Part shown: piece by piece, positions 6,115 to 12,806 of the stretch
Position numbering within the stretch: the first letter of the stretch is position 1
Layout of the letters: each line of letters begins with the position of its first letter
Source: Flavonifractor plautii ATCC 29863
Lineage (GTDB): Bacteria; Bacillota; Clostridia; Oscillospirales; Oscillospiraceae
Assembly (NCBI RefSeq): GCF_000239295.1
Contig: NZ_JH417791.1
Location: 1 to 32,440, forward strand
DNA length: 32,440 bases
Direction: 5' to 3'
Made by a program: the position numbers and the translations under genes
Notes under the pieces: model-generated
Seen by the model: the letters and a program-made list of their open reading frames with translations, nothing else
The model's database searches: none
What the model was told of the DNA's origin: nothing

Positions 6115-6327
6115 GTGGAAATTCAAAAGGCGGTACGCAAAGCAGTGGAAACTGGAGGGTTTATTACCCGCCCCCTTTGGTGCGGACGCCTTCATATCAA
6201 ACCAACGAATGAGCCGGAATGCTGTGTTCTCCATGGAAAAGGAAGAGCCCCCTGCCCCCGGTGGCAGCCGAAGGCAGAGGACTTGATGGCAGATGACTGG
6301 GAAGTTACCACAGAAGAATTGATTTGA
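6115..6327 (+). CDS. DUF2829 / Tad2-like protein, candidate anti-Thoeris sponge
   Basis: A 70-residue protein from GTG 6115 (AGGGGG 8 bases upstream). It has the DUF2829 form: an N-terminal helix (IQKAVRKAVETGG), FITRPLW, a short beta part with KPT and a conserved end, RWQPKAEDLMADDWEV. DUF2829 includes Tad2, a phage protein that sequesters the Thoeris cyclic ADP-ribose signal. It lies in the moron region between two leftward genes and overlaps the second by 23 bases at the 3' end. The family assignment is from memory of the consensus, and the signal-binding function is inferred. Its promoter is probably the early rightward one. Confidence 0.62.
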   Translation: MEIQKAVRKAVETGGFITRPLWCGRLHIKPTNEPECCVLHGKGRAPCPRWQPKAEDLMADDWEVTTEELI

Positions 6328-6652
6328 TCTTTTCGATATACCCCAATACATCGGAAAGGCCATTCCTAAATCGGTTCTCCATGTAGATGATGCCTTCATC
6401 AGCCAGAATAGCGAAGTAAACGGTGTTATCCCCAGGATGACACACCAAAAGGCCAGCGCGGCCAAGCTCCCAAAGTGTTTCCTCTACATCGCCAAGTTGC
6501 CACTTTGGTACAATGGTCTGCTGAATGTGTTCAGCACCTCCGAGATCTTTTGCTTCACCTTTTGGCTTCCCGTCTTTTCGCTTTTGAAGGTATTCCTTGT
6601 AAAGAGCGCAGATTAAAGCATCAGCATCTTTTGTAAGTTTGACATCAGACAT
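6305..6652 (-). CDS. Moron-like hypothetical protein (115 aa)
   Basis: A 115-residue soluble protein beginning VKLTKDADALICALYKEYL. It has a probable winged-helix fold (ETLWELGRAGLL, then a beta wing ending in GIIYMENRF) and a C-terminal helix (LGYIEKIKSILLW). Similar small proteins recur in Clostridia mobile elements without known function. GGAGGTGA precedes the start. It has its own leftward promoter at 6679-6707 and faces the early operon, as expected for a lysogen-expressed accessory gene. Confidence 0.75.
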   Translation of the reverse strand: MSDVKLTKDADALICALYKEYLQKRKDGKPKGEAKDLGGAEHIQQTIVPKWQLGDVEETLWELGRAGLLVCHPGDNTVYFAILADEGIIYMENRFRNGLSDVLGYIEKIKSILLW

Positions 6653-6678
6653 AATTTCACCTCCCTTCTACCGCCTAT

Positions 6679-6707
6679 ATTCTACCACGGCGGGGGAGAG
6701 AGGACAA
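6679..6707 (-). promoter_or_regulatory. Leftward promoter of the second moron
   Basis: The minus strand shows -35 TTGTCC (6702-6707), a 17-base spacer and an extended -10 TGGTAGAAT (box 6679-6684). This is the same design as the promoter at 6004-6032. Confidence 0.7.
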
Positions 6708-6768
6708 GCACCGGCCGGGCCGACGATCAGCCGGGCGCGTGAGAAAGCCCCGCCCCTGATGGGGCGGG
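6697..6768. repeat. Terminator-promoter repeat, copy B
   Basis: Nearly identical to 6021-6095. The hairpin is CCCGCCCC-TGAT-GGGGCGGG (6749-6768). In this copy GACGATCAGCCGGGCGCGTGA could be read as the end of a protein (DDQPGA-stop) resembling the cro-like protein's end (PDQTGA-stop). This suggests the unit was duplicated together with the 3' end of a cro-like gene. Confidence 0.7.
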
Positions 6769-6843
6769 AACGGGGAGGAGCATAGGCCCTAAGCACATAG
6801 GACAATCTGTGGATCACATAGGCTGACCTGGAGGTGAGCAGCA

Positions 6844-7101
6844 TTGAGGACAATCAAGGCCCGAAACGGATTCGTTTTCACGTTTCCGTTTGAACCGCCC
6901 TGGGAGGATCTGCGGGCGGAGGGGAGCACGCCGAACGGCGGCAAGTTCTACATATTTGATTCCTGCGTGATTCGAGATCCGGAGGAACGGGCCGCCATTG
7001 ACCGCCGGGTCGCTGATGTGTTCGTCCAGGCGGAGCGCCGGAAGTTCTTGGCGGCTCTGGAGGCGGAGGAGCAGAAAGCCCAGGCCGCCGGAGAAGGGTA
7101 G
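6844..7101 (+). CDS. Hypothetical early protein (85 aa)
   Basis: An 85-residue protein from TTG 6844 with GGAGGTGA 6 bases upstream. The N-terminal part is beta-like (GFVFTFPFEPPWEDL); the C-terminal part is a long charged helix rich in Ala/Glu/Arg. No family recognised. It is the first gene of the dense early operon. The leader (6781-6822) carries three CATAGG copies of unknown meaning. A 9-bp hairpin follows the stop codon. Confidence 0.65.
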   Translation: MRTIKARNGFVFTFPFEPPWEDLRAEGSTPNGGKFYIFDSCVIRDPEERAAIDRRVADVFVQAERRKFLAALEAEEQKAQAAGEG

Positions 7102-7111
7102 CGAAAGAGCG

Positions 7112-7132
7112 GGGCCGCCCTTTGGGCGGCCC
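7112..7132 (+). other. Intergenic hairpin without T-run
   Basis: GGGCCGCCC-TTT-GGGCGGCCC lies between two early genes. With no T-tract it may stabilise or pace the mRNA and not end it. Confidence 0.5.
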
Positions 7133-7153
7133 GCAAGAGAAAGGTGGACAAGC

Positions 7154-7663
7154 ATGCGAACGCTAAAAACGTCCCGGCGGGAGCTGGAGCATGTGGCGGT
7201 GTGCGTCACAGGAGAAGTGAGCGCGGAATTTATCCGGGATATCCAGGAGACCATGCGGCGGGAGAACCAGCGGCGGCGGGATGCGGGCCGGCCGGGGATG
7301 TCCTACACGGTATCGGGTGGGGAGGGCAGCCCGGAGGAGTGGTTGCGGAAGGCGCTGAACCGGGATCTGGAGAACAGGGCCACCCTGACCGTACATTACA
7401 TCCAGGGGCCGGTCGTCCGCCTCGCTCTGACCGGAAGGCAGGCGGCGGCGCTTCGGGCGGCTGTGGAAATGGAGCTGGCCCACCAGAGAGGCCAGGAGCT
7501 GAGGCTGTCGAGGCTGATCGGCGCGGGATTGGCGGGCGTTGCCCGGTGCGGCGGCGCCGCGGAGCAATACATCAGCGAGATACGGCGGGACATGGCCGCG
7601 GCGGCGGAGCTTGCGGAGCTGCTGGACAGGGCCATCCGGGCCGCCGGAGGTGTCGGGGAATGA
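7154..7663 (+). CDS. Hypothetical early protein (169 aa)
   Basis: A 169-residue mostly helical protein from ATG 7154, with AAAGGTGG just upstream. The sequence is rich in Arg, Glu and Ala and has no membrane segment. It contains a short beta part (ATLTVHYIQGPVVRLALTG) followed by two long helices (RQAAALRAAVEMELAHQR and ISEIRRDMAAAAELAELLDR). I do not recognise a family. It overlaps the next gene by 4 bases, so translation is probably coupled. A rival frame across the same DNA (7144-7746) is proline/glycine-rich and is not believed. Confidence 0.65.
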   Translation: MRTLKTSRRELEHVAVCVTGEVSAEFIRDIQETMRRENQRRRDAGRPGMSYTVSGGEGSPEEWLRKALNRDLENRATLTVHYIQGPVVRLALTGRQAAALRAAVEMELAHQRGQELRLSRLIGAGLAGVARCGGAAEQYISEIRRDMAAAAELAELLDRAIRAAGGVGE

Positions 7664-7746
7664 GTCGACAGCTTATCGCGGCAGTGCTGGGGCTGGCCCT
7701 GCTGCTGGCATTTGTGGTGCTGGTGGAGTATCACGCAGGGGTATGA
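7660..7746 (+). CDS. Single-span micro membrane protein (28 aa)
   Basis: A 28-residue frame starting in the ATGA overlap with the previous stop. Nearly all of it is one hydrophobic helix (LIAAVLGLALLLAFVVLV) followed by EYHAGV. Its position in a chain of 4-base overlaps supports it. It could be a small membrane effector; function unknown. Confidence 0.5.
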   Translation: MSRQLIAAVLGLALLLAFVVLVEYHAGV

Positions 7747-7883
7747 ATGGGGTGTGCCGCCCCTGGGCCGACGGGGATCAGGCGGAGCCTGTCCGGCCCG
7801 ATGCAGGGCCGAGCGGGCCAGGGCGCCGCGCCTCTCTCGGCGTCACCGCGACCCGCCGGGCCAGGAGCGGCACACCAGAGTAA
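7743..7883 (+). CDS. Possible small basic protein (46 aa)
   Basis: A 46-codon frame starting in the ATGA overlap with the preceding stop. It is Pro/Gly/Arg-rich (MNGVCRPWADGDQAEP) with no predicted fold. Support comes only from the coupled overlap and from its ending just before the next ribosome site. Confidence 0.35.
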   Translation: MNGVCRPWADGDQAEPVRPDAGPSGPGRRASLGVTATRRARSGTPE

Positions 7884-7896
7884 GGAGGAGAACCAA

Positions 7897-8211
7897 ATGA
7901 AAGTTGCATTGTTTGGGGCTGGGGGAATCGGCCTGTACGGTCTTCCGGGGGAGCACCCGGAGGGAGAGCTGGCGGAGCTGCTGGGCGGAGAGACCGAAAT
8001 GGCACGCATCGACAGGAGACTGAAGCTGGTGACCCGGCGGGACGGGGAGGCCGAGCGCCTGACCATCCGGTACGCCCTCCATCGGCTGGGACATGAACCG
8101 GAGCCTATTGCCGGCGAGTGCGCCGTGGTAGCCGTGGGGGCGGAGGGATGTCTGCTGGACATGGGGCGTCACGACCTTGCCGCCGCCGCCCGGTACATAC
8201 GACCCGTCTGA
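7897..8211 (+). CDS. DUF3846-like hypothetical protein (104 aa)
   Basis: A 104-residue protein with AGGAGG upstream of ATG 7897. After a variable start it has GELAELLGGETEMARIDRRL, a strand around RLTIRYALHRLG, and IAGECAVVAV near the end. This is reminiscent of the phage/ICE DUF3846 family (one-domain protein with a GG-E turn, a middle N-L segment and an I-GT-F end). The match is loose. Function unknown in any case. Confidence 0.55.
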   Translation: MKVALFGAGGIGLYGLPGEHPEGELAELLGGETEMARIDRRLKLVTRRDGEAERLTIRYALHRLGHEPEPIAGECAVVAVGAEGCLLDMGRHDLAAAARYIRPV

Positions 8212-8241
8212 CGATGGCCTGTGTTACGGGCGCAGGCCGAA

Positions 8242-8346
8242 ACGCCCCACCGGGGGCGTCACGGGAACCCGTCGGCACCGTGGGAAATCGCCGCCACGAT
8301 TCAAATAGAAGCATTTTGACAATATGGGGCGGGCATCTGCCGCCCC
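8242..8346 (+). other. Cluster of three hairpins between early genes
   Basis: The 157-base gap between 8211 and 8369 holds three stems: ACGCCCC-ACCG-GGGGCGT (8242-8259), ACGGG-AA-CCCGT (8261-8272) and GGGGCGG-N7-CCGCCCC (8326-8346). None is followed by a T-run. A TTGACA at 8316-8321 has no -10 partner. No gene is seen here. Confidence 0.5.
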
Positions 8347-8368
8347 GCGAACTTATGGAGGAATCACC

Positions 8369-8515
8369 ATGTATCTCTATTGTGGGAAGCGTATTACCCG
8401 GGAGGAAAAGCGGCGCCGGCAGCGCCTCCGGGCAAACCTGATCGGCGTGGCGCTGGCGGCCGCCCTGGTGGCGGCGGGCGTTATCCTGGGCCTGACAGCG
8501 GGGGTGAGACTATGA
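8369..8515 (+). CDS. Small single-span membrane protein (48 aa)
   Basis: A 48-residue protein with TATGGAGG 6-7 bases before the start. A basic N-terminal part (KRITREEKRRRQRLR) is followed by one membrane helix at about 24-45 (LIGVALAAALVAAGVILGL). By the positive-inside rule the N-terminus is cytosolic. It is joined by a 4-base overlap to the zinc-ribbon gene. No family recognised. Confidence 0.6.
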   Translation: MYLYCGKRITREEKRRRQRLRANLIGVALAAALVAAGVILGLTAGVRL

Positions 8516-8835
8516 AGGGGACCGTCTATCTCTACGAGGTATCCCACCCGGATTACCCCACGGTGACGGTGCCCAGCATTGGGCCGGACAGCGCCACGGT
8601 AGAGGCTGCCCGGCGCTGGGGCGTGCCTGAGCTGTGGGGCCGGATTGCGGGCTACTGCACGGTACGCCGCGGCGGCCGCGCCGCCCGGCCCAGGTGTACC
8701 CGGTGCGGCCGGGAGTTTGGCACGGCCGGACAGGCGGCGGGCAAGTGTCCGGACTGTCTGCGCTCGGAGGAGCTGCACCGGCGGCAGATGGCCAATATCC
8801 GCGGCTCTGACCGCCGGCCGGGGATGCGGGGATGA
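8512..8835 (+). CDS. Hypothetical protein with C-terminal zinc ribbon (107 aa)
   Basis: A 107-residue protein starting in the ATGA overlap. The N-terminal ~45 residues form strands (TVYLYEVSHPDYPTVTV). The C-terminal part holds a zinc ribbon, CTRCGREFG then CPDCL (two CxxC knuckles). Such small treble-clef or ribbon proteins often touch nucleic acid or partner proteins, but no function is known for this one. It is coupled to the next gene by another 4-base overlap. Confidence 0.6.
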   Translation: MKGTVYLYEVSHPDYPTVTVPSIGPDSATVEAARRWGVPELWGRIAGYCTVRRGGRAARPRCTRCGREFGTAGQAAGKCPDCLRSEELHRRQMANIRGSDRRPGMRG

Positions 8836-9158
8836 TCCCGTCACGAACAGACCCCTACGGCCTCCGGGGAGCGGTCAAGCCGGGCCGCCTGCCGGAGACG
8901 CCCGCCCCTCCGGCGACCAGAGACAAGCCGGAGAATGTGCGCCGGTGCGCTTCCTGTGACGTGCCGCCGGAGCGGTGCCGTGGGAAGTGCCGATCGGATG
9001 CCGACCAGGAACGGGTGCGGGCCGGCGGCGACGGCCGGAAAAAGGTTGATGCGGAGGCGGTGCGACGGCTGGCCGCCGCCGGACGAAATAAGCACCAGAT
9101 TGCCCGGGAGCTGGAGGTCAGTATATCCAGCGTCCGCAGGGCGTTAAAGCGAGAATAG
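8832..9158 (+). CDS. Zn-knuckle plus helix-turn-helix protein (108 aa)
   Basis: A 108-residue protein starting in the ATGA overlap. The central part has a cysteine cluster (CASCDVPPERCRGKC). The last ~40 residues are a resolvase-type helix-turn-helix (VRRLAAAGRNKHQIARELEV, then SISSVRRALKRE). It probably binds DNA as a regulator of the early or late operon; the partner site is unknown. Confidence 0.65.
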   Translation: MIPSRTDPYGLRGAVKPGRLPETPAPPATRDKPENVRRCASCDVPPERCRGKCRSDADQERVRAGGDGRKKVDAEAVRRLAAAGRNKHQIARELEVSISSVRRALKRE

Positions 9159-9169
9159 GAGGAAGCGTC

Positions 9170-9541
9170 GTGACAACACAACAGACTGCCGCACTGGACA
9201 AGCTGCGGGAGCAGCAGTCGGACGTCAGGGAGCATACAGCTCCTTGGATGGTCGCCCAGCAGTTGATGGACATTTGCCGGCACGAGCCGGCCAGCGCCGA
9301 GCTGATTTTGCAGGATCTAGACCGCCCGGCCATGTCTATTGTGGAGGCCGAGAAGAAAGTCAAAGCCTACGCGGACGCCCACAAGAACGGGTCCTTCGCC
9401 TGTGTGCCGCCGGATGAGTCGGACCGGATTCTTCGGGAGTTCTACGGCCTGCCTGCCATGGAGGCCGGGGAGCAGGCCGGACAGGGTGCTCCGGAGGAAC
9501 AGGCCGGGGGCTTCCTGGATCTCATGGATTTTCTGGGGTGA
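9170..9541 (+). CDS. PcfK-like protein (AcrIIA9-related family)
   Basis: A 123-residue helical acidic protein from GTG 9170 with AGGAGG 7 bases upstream. The core (VAQQLMDICRHEP, then SIVEAEKKVKAYADAHKNG, then a strand and ILREFYGLP) resembles the PcfK-like family that is normally encoded next to PcfJ, as it is here. Some members of this family (AcrIIA9) inhibit Cas9. Family call moderate; any anti-CRISPR activity is only inference. It ends 5 bases before the PcfJ-like start. Confidence 0.5.
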   Translation: MTTQQTAALDKLREQQSDVREHTAPWMVAQQLMDICRHEPASAELILQDLDRPAMSIVEAEKKVKAYADAHKNGSFACVPPDESDRILREFYGLPAMEAGEQAGQGAPEEQAGGFLDLMDFLG

Positions 9542-9546
9542 GCACT

Positions 9547-11313
9547 ATGGAGGACGTGAGGAAGCTGGTACCACGCACCCCACCGGAGGGCCTGCTGGAG
9601 TGGACGGCGGAGCGCCACAAGGAGTTGGAACAGGACGGCCTGCTGATCGAGACAGAATGGGCCGAGGATTACCGCCTGGAGGTCATACTGGACGAGTGGG
9701 CCCAGCGGAAGAAGGTGCGGGCCATCCGGGCCACCTGCTCGGCCTGTAAAGAGAGCGGGCTGCTATGGCGTGGCCAGGATGGACGCGGCGAGTGGGGGTT
9801 TATCCATCCGGGCACCTGGACAGAGGGAGAGGGCGGCGAGGTGTGCGCCGATGGGGATAAGACCACCTGTCCCTGGTGTGGCGAACCGGTCATTGTCCGC
9901 AGGAAAGCCGATGTGCGGAAAAAGGGATGGTTCGTGGCGGCGGAGAGACATGTCATGAGCGCGTCGGTGCTGGGGAAAGACCGCCTGCTGACGCTGACGG
10001 GCTGGACGGTTCAGCGGAGAATCACGGCGGCGGCCGAGCGGCAGCTGGTAGCCATCCCGGCGGAAGCCTACGTGTTCAGCGCCGACGACTGCGCCCAGCT
10101 GATGGGCTGGGTCAATTCTTACAGCGGCACGGCGGGATACTTCGTCCGGTACAGCCGGTCGTGGAGGCAGCCGGGGGACTGGCGTGAACGGTGGGGAGAG
10201 GAGGAGAATATCTATGGCCTGACTCCGGAGCTGGTCGCTTCAAGCTGCCTGCCACATTGTAAGCTGGTGGAGTATATGGCGAACCGAATACCGATGGGGC
10301 GGAGGTATCCCGTGGCATATCTCCGTTTATACCAGAGACACCCGAACGTAGAGAGTATCCTGCTCCACGGACTGCCTCAGGTGCTGGACGAACTGATCAT
10401 CGAGCAGACCGACGGGGCGGACTGGAGTAAAAAGAACAGGAAGGCGGAGCTAGAGCTGCCGGAAATCAGATGGGAGGAAACCCGGTCGGCGCAGATGCTC
10501 GGCCTGAACCGGGACGAGCTGGTCACGGCCAGAAAACGGGGATGGGGCGTGCTGTTCTGGCGGCTGTTCACCCGGGCCAAGGCTGCCGGGGAGAGACTCA
10601 CCGACGCGGATATCACACATGCTTTTTACCTGGGGGACGAGGACATTCTGGAGCTGGTGGGCCGGGGGCCGGTGGGCAAGAGCATGCGGTATCTGCTCCG
10701 CCAGATCGAGCAGGTGGGGGTGGAGCCGGAGGACGAAGACCCTCAGCCGGAGGGAGTAATCGACGTATCTATTCTGCTGGACTACTGGCGCATGGCCGAG
10801 CTGGTGGGTCGGGATCTGGCGGATCCGGCGGTCCGCTGGCCGGAAAATCTGCTGGAGGCACACGACCGTATGTCGGCCACAGCGGAGCAGTTTGAGGCCC
10901 AGGAGGTAGCCGTCAAGTTCCGTATCCGGCGGAAGCAGTTGGCCCGGTATGCGTTCCAGTGGAGGGGCCTGCTGATCCGGCCGGCCGCCAGCCAAAGAGA
11001 ACTGGTGGCAGAGGGGGACGTCCTGCACCACTGCGTGGGCACCTATGCCAAGGACTACGCTAATGGCGAGACGGCCATCTTCTTCGTCCGCCGGGTGAAA
11101 GAACCCAAGAACTCCTACTTCACCCTGGAGCTAGACGAGGGAAAGCTGGTGGTGCGCCAGAACCGGGGGCGGCGCAACTGTGCCCGCACGAAAGAGGTGG
11201 AGGAACTTGAAGCCGTATGGCTAGCATGGCTGAAGGCCGGCGCACCTCGGGACGCCAAAGGCCGGCCGGTTGTGCCGGAGCAATCAAAACAGAAGGAGGT
11301 AACCGCCGCATGA
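9547..11313 (+). CDS. PcfJ-like protein
   Basis: A 588-residue protein of the PcfJ-like family, common in phages and conjugative elements of Firmicutes. A zinc-binding N-terminal part has CSAC (about 64-67) and CPWC (about 108-111). The middle is helical. The C-terminal family core (about 485-580) has EGDVLHHCVGTYAKDYANG, IFFVRR, SYFTLEL and VRQNRGRRN. The start at ATG 9547 is preceded by GGGGTGA; a GTG at 9538 overlapping the previous stop is less likely. The molecular function is not established, though the conserved HC and RxxxN residues suggest a nucleic-acid role. It is coupled by a 4-base overlap to the DUF3102 gene. Confidence 0.88.
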   Translation: MEDVRKLVPRTPPEGLLEWTAERHKELEQDGLLIETEWAEDYRLEVILDEWAQRKKVRAIRATCSACKESGLLWRGQDGRGEWGFIHPGTWTEGEGGEVCADGDKTTCPWCGEPVIVRRKADVRKKGWFVAAERHVMSASVLGKDRLLTLTGWTVQRRITAAAERQLVAIPAEAYVFSADDCAQLMGWVNSYSGTAGYFVRYSRSWRQPGDWRERWGEEENIYGLTPELVASSCLPHCKLVEYMANRIPMGRRYPVAYLRLYQRHPNVESILLHGLPQVLDELIIEQTDGADWSKKNRKAELELPEIRWEETRSAQMLGLNRDELVTARKRGWGVLFWRLFTRAKAAGERLTDADITHAFYLGDEDILELVGRGPVGKSMRYLLRQIEQVGVEPEDEDPQPEGVIDVSILLDYWRMAELVGRDLADPAVRWPENLLEAHDRMSATAEQFEAQEVAVKFRIRRKQLARYAFQWRGLLIRPAASQRELVAEGDVLHHCVGTYAKDYANGETAIFFVRRVKEPKNSYFTLELDEGKLVVRQNRGRRNCARTKEVEELEAVWLAWLKAGAPRDAKGRPVVPEQSKQKEVTAA

Positions 11314-12365
11314 GTGAATTGAGCACCACGAACACCCAGCCGGCGCGGACAGTGGAGGCCGTCACGCTGGAAATCCAGACCCTGCAGCGCCAAGCCCAGC
11401 AGCTGCTCCTCGGCTATGCCATCGAGATCGGCCGCAGGCTGGTGGAGGTTAAGGCAATGCTACCCCATGGGCAGTGGGGGACGTACATCAAGGAGCAGGT
11501 GGGCTATTCCCAGTCCACCGCCAACAACCTGATGCGCATTTTTGAGGAGTACGGCACGGCCCAGCAGTCCATATTTGGGCCGGAGGCAAATTCCCAAGCG
11601 ATTGGCAATTTGAGCTACACCAAGGCCCTGCGGCTCCTGGCCCTGCCCGCCGACGAGCGGGAGGCGTTTGTGGAAGAGCACCAGGTGGAGGACATGAGCA
11701 CACGGGAGCTGGAGGCCGCCATCAGGGAACGGGACGACGCCCTCCGCCAGGCCGAGGAGGACCGGGCGGAGCGGGAGGCCGCCGAGCAGGCCCGCGCCAA
11801 GATTGCCGAGGATATGCGGCTGGCCAACGAGCGGGTGGCGCAGCTCTCCCAGGAGCTGGAGGAGTTGCGCAGCCGTCCGGTGGAGGTGGCCGTGCAGCAC
11901 GCCGAGGAGGAGGAACTGGATCAGGCCCGTCGAGAGGCGGCGGCAGACGCCCGCGCCCGGGTAGAGGCCCTGGAGAAGGAGCTGGCAGCCGCCCGAAAGC
12001 AGCAGAGCGACCTGCTGAACCAGCACCAGGAGATGGACCAGAAGCTGAAGGAGGCCCGCCAGGAGCGAAGGGACGCCATGGACGCGCAGAAGGCCGCCCG
12101 GGAGGAGCTGAAACAGACCAGGGAGGCGTTGGAGCGGGCCCGGAAGGAGCTGCGGGCCTCCGGGAATAAGGAGATCACCCAGTTCGGGGTCTACTTTGAG
12201 GCGTGCCAGGAGGACTTTTCCCGCATGATGGGCATCCTCCACAAGCTGAAGGCCGGTGGGGACGACGAGGGCCGGGCCAAGCTGACCGCCGCCGGCGGCG
12301 CCCTGCTGGGAGCTATGGAGAAGCAACTGGCGCCCTTCCGGGAGGAGGGGGCGGCATCATGCTGA
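11310..12365 (+). CDS. DUF3102 family coiled-coil protein
   Basis: A 351-residue protein. Residues 15-85 match DUF3102 (IEIGRRLVEVKAMLPHGQWG, then a ParB-like helix pair with YSQSTANNLMRIFEEY). A very long Glu/Arg/Ala coiled coil follows at about 140-300, and a helical tail at 305-351. GGAGGTAA precedes the ATG, which overlaps the previous stop. DUF3102 proteins are frequent in phage and plasmid replication or partition regions, and the N-terminal part may bind DNA. Exact role unknown. Confidence 0.85.
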   Translation: MSELSTTNTQPARTVEAVTLEIQTLQRQAQQLLLGYAIEIGRRLVEVKAMLPHGQWGTYIKEQVGYSQSTANNLMRIFEEYGTAQQSIFGPEANSQAIGNLSYTKALRLLALPADEREAFVEEHQVEDMSTRELEAAIRERDDALRQAEEDRAEREAAEQARAKIAEDMRLANERVAQLSQELEELRSRPVEVAVQHAEEEELDQARREAAADARARVEALEKELAAARKQQSDLLNQHQEMDQKLKEARQERRDAMDAQKAAREELKQTREALERARKELRASGNKEITQFGVYFEACQEDFSRMMGILHKLKAGGDDEGRAKLTAAGGALLGAMEKQLAPFREEGAASC

Positions 12366-12793
12366 TTGAGGCCCCCTGCCGCCTGGGGGAGAAGTTCACC
12401 CACCACCGGAGTTACAGCAATCCCAAAGAACAGTATCTGCTAGGGATTGACCTGTCTATATGGCACTGCAATATCGACGGCGTGACACTGCTGGGGGGTC
12501 CATACAAAAAGGGGACGGTGGACTTCTTTGAACGGAAGGACATGGATGCGCTGCCGATCTCCTTTGAGGTGCCGGACCGGCTGGTGGAAGGAGACTGTCG
12601 GCCAGAGGAGCTGGGCATGGAACCGGGGAAGAAGTGGAAACTGCGAGGGATTCGGCTATGCGGGGAAACCGGGTGGGCGTTCAGCCTGTTTGATATGGAC
12701 CGTGACTCCCGCCTGGTCAGAACGGATGTGCTGGACAAGCTCTTTGCCCCAGTTCTGCCAGCGGTGCAGGTGGATCTGATGGATTTCATTTAA
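12359..12793 (+). CDS. Hypothetical early protein (144 aa)
   Basis: A 144-residue soluble protein overlapping the DUF3102 stop by 7 bases, with GGGAGGAGGGGG upstream. It contains YLLGIDLSIWHCNIDGVTL, KGTVDFFERKD and a C-terminal acidic end. No family is recognised. The mixed strand/helix pattern and lack of cysteine clusters give no catalytic hint. Confidence 0.65.
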   Translation: MLIEAPCRLGEKFTHHRSYSNPKEQYLLGIDLSIWHCNIDGVTLLGGPYKKGTVDFFERKDMDALPISFEVPDRLVEGDCRPEELGMEPGKKWKLRGIRLCGETGWAFSLFDMDRDSRLVRTDVLDKLFAPVLPAVQVDLMDFI

Positions 12794-12806
12794 GGGGGGA
12801 GACGAT

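Noticed and set aside
6110-6286. 58-codon frame from ATG 6110 within the DUF2829 gene
   Set aside because: The ATG is only 3 bases from its putative ribosome site, and the alternative frame at 6115 has a recognisable family end.
7144-7746. 200-codon frame overlapping the 169-aa early gene
   Set aside because: Gly/Pro/Ala-rich composition typical of a shifted frame. The 7154-7663 frame has better amino-acid content and joins the overlap chain.
8316-8321. TTGACA as a promoter -35 box in the early operon
   Set aside because: No -10 box at 15-19 bases; that place is inside a GC hairpin.
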